6,735 nt of DNA from JACZXQ01 sp036986155 (lineage in GTDB: Bacteria; Gemmatimonadota; Gemmatimonadetes; Longimicrobiales; Gaopeijiaceae). The notes beneath the pieces are model-generated. The model was not told where the DNA came from. It saw nothing but the letters and a program-made list of their open reading frames with translations, and ran no database searches. Positions 5,910 to 6,735 of this stretch are shown here, piece by piece (position 1 is the stretch's first letter; the number at the start of each line of letters is the position of its first letter). Position numbers and translations under genes: made by a program. Where the stretch lies: assembly GCA_036986155.1 (NCBI GenBank), contig BTRA01000154.1, forward strand, positions 1 to 6,735, given 5' to 3'.

Positions 5910-5926
5910 CCACCACGAGGGGACGC

Positions 5927-6735
5927 ATGATGAGTAGCAAACGACCTGGACTCGATCGACGAGGGTTCTTCCGGCACAGTGTCGGCATGGGCGCCGGAGC
6001 CCTGGCTCTCGGACGGCTGCCGGTGGATCACGGAGGGCGAGTGCGCGTCGGGCGTGCCGTGCCGCTGATCATCACTAGCCATACGAATGAGACCGGGAAG
6101 AACGCCATGCGTGAGGCGTGGCGGATCCTCGACTCCGGCGGATCCTCGTTAGATGCGGTCGAAAAGGGAGCCAACGTGATCGAGGTCGATCCCGAAGACA
6201 CCAGCGTGGGCTATGGCGGCCTTCCGAACGAGGACGGCGTGGTGCAGCTGGACGCGTCTATCATGGACGGCCGCACGTACAATGCAGGGTCGGTGGCATC
6301 GCTGGAGAACATCAAGACTCCGGCGTCAGTGGCCCGTCTCGTAATGGAGCGCACTGATCACGTGATGTTGGTGGGGAAGGGCGCGCTCGACTTCGCGCGT
6401 TCGTTCGGGTTCGAGGAGGAGGACCTGCTCACTCCGAAGGCGCGTAAGGCCTGGCTACGTTGGCGTGAGCGCCGCGGCGAGTCCGATGACTGGGGGCCGC
6501 CTGATCATCTTCGTGACCGGGGCGGGACCCAGACCGGCTTCCTCGACGGTCCTGACGAGTTCCACTACGGCACCACCAATGTGCTGGCCGTCGACGAGAA
6601 GGGTGATGTGGCGGGCGTCACCACCACCAGCGGACTCAGCTGGAAGATCAGCGGCCGCATCGGAGACTCTCCGGTGATCGGTGCGGGCCTCTACGTGGAC
6701 AACGAGGTCGGAGCGGCCGGCGCAACGGGGCGCGG
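5927..6735 (+). CDS. Tat-exported glycosylasparaginase-like Ntn hydrolase, 3' end outside the window
   Basis: From ATG 5927 (GAGGGG at 5917-5922; ATG 5930 is equally possible and ATG 5903 is in frame but unsupported), 269 residues are visible before the edge. The N-terminus is a Tat signal: LDRRGFFRHS (twin Arg 11-12), then VGMGAGALALG. From about residue 46 it matches N4-(beta-N-acetylglucosaminyl)-L-asparaginase, including SVGYGGLPNEDG (93-104), LDASIMDG, and HVMLVGKGALDFA. The family self-cleaves to expose an N-terminal Thr and then hydrolyses the Asn side-chain amide of glycoasparagine or beta-aspartyl peptides. The nucleophile is Thr216 in YGTTNV. Thr234, Arg244, Asp247, Thr267 and Gly268 fall at the spacings known for the Flavobacterium enzyme. 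Three positions differ from that enzyme as I recall it: Gly215 and Tyr214 in place of Asp and His before the nucleophile, and His52 in place of a substrate-binding Trp. The substrate is therefore uncertain. Confidence 0.9.
   Translation, partial: MMSSKRPGLDRRGFFRHSVGMGAGALALGRLPVDHGGRVRVGRAVPLIITSHTNETGKNAMREAWRILDSGGSSLDAVEKGANVIEVDPEDTSVGYGGLPNEDGVVQLDASIMDGRTYNAGSVASLENIKTPASVARLVMERTDHVMLVGKGALDFARSFGFEEEDLLTPKARKAWLRWRERRGESDDWGPPDHLRDRGGTQTGFLDGPDEFHYGTTNVLAVDEKGDVAGVTTTSGLSWKISGRIGDSPVIGAGLYVDNEVGAAGATGR

Overview
The window is GC-rich bacterial DNA packed with protein genes. Several exported proteins stand out: a secreted M14 metallopeptidase with Asp-rich inserts, a stand-alone carboxypeptidase-regulatory/plug-like protein, and a Tat-exported Asn-type N-terminal nucleophile hydrolase. 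Together with the TPR proteins and NTF2-fold proteins, this resembles an environmental Gemmatimonadota-like (or related Bacteroidota/Gemmatimonadota-grade) genome. That placement is an inference from family content. No rRNA, tRNA, CRISPR array or mobile element is visible, and nothing marks the region as a genomic island.

Left part (1-2063). The 3' part of a TPR-repeat protein gene runs off the left edge. It is followed by a 166-bp leader holding a nested hairpin, then a small secreted SnoaL/DUF4440-like protein. That gene converges on a minus-strand TPR protein gene. The 57-bp gap between the two stop codons is mostly one nested hairpin, a good candidate for a bidirectional terminator.

Middle part (2064-4820). 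A 191-bp divergent gap leads into a secreted M14 zinc carboxypeptidase-like enzyme (563 aa) with all zinc ligands, the catalytic Glu and the DLNRNF motif. Three DxDxDG loops, probably calcium-binding, are inserted between its catalytic motifs. After 124 bp comes an exported protein with a carboxypeptidase-regulatory beta-sandwich and a TonB-plug-like segment but no barrel.

Right part (4821-6735). An AT-rich promoter with a TTGACA box inside an 18-bp imperfect palindrome drives a MarR-family regulator, so autoregulation is likely. A SnoaL-like protein follows 29 bp downstream and is probably co-transcribed. Its strong ribosome-binding site can pair with the bases just after the marR stop, which suggests translational coupling. 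Two consecutive RNA hairpins, the second nested, separate this pair from a Tat-signal glycosylasparaginase-type Ntn hydrolase cut off by the right edge.

No clearly new multi-gene system is evident. The most distinctive signals are the repeated nested hairpins without U-tracts at gene boundaries, the MarR operator/promoter arrangement, and the altered substrate and autoproteolysis positions in the asparaginase-like enzyme.
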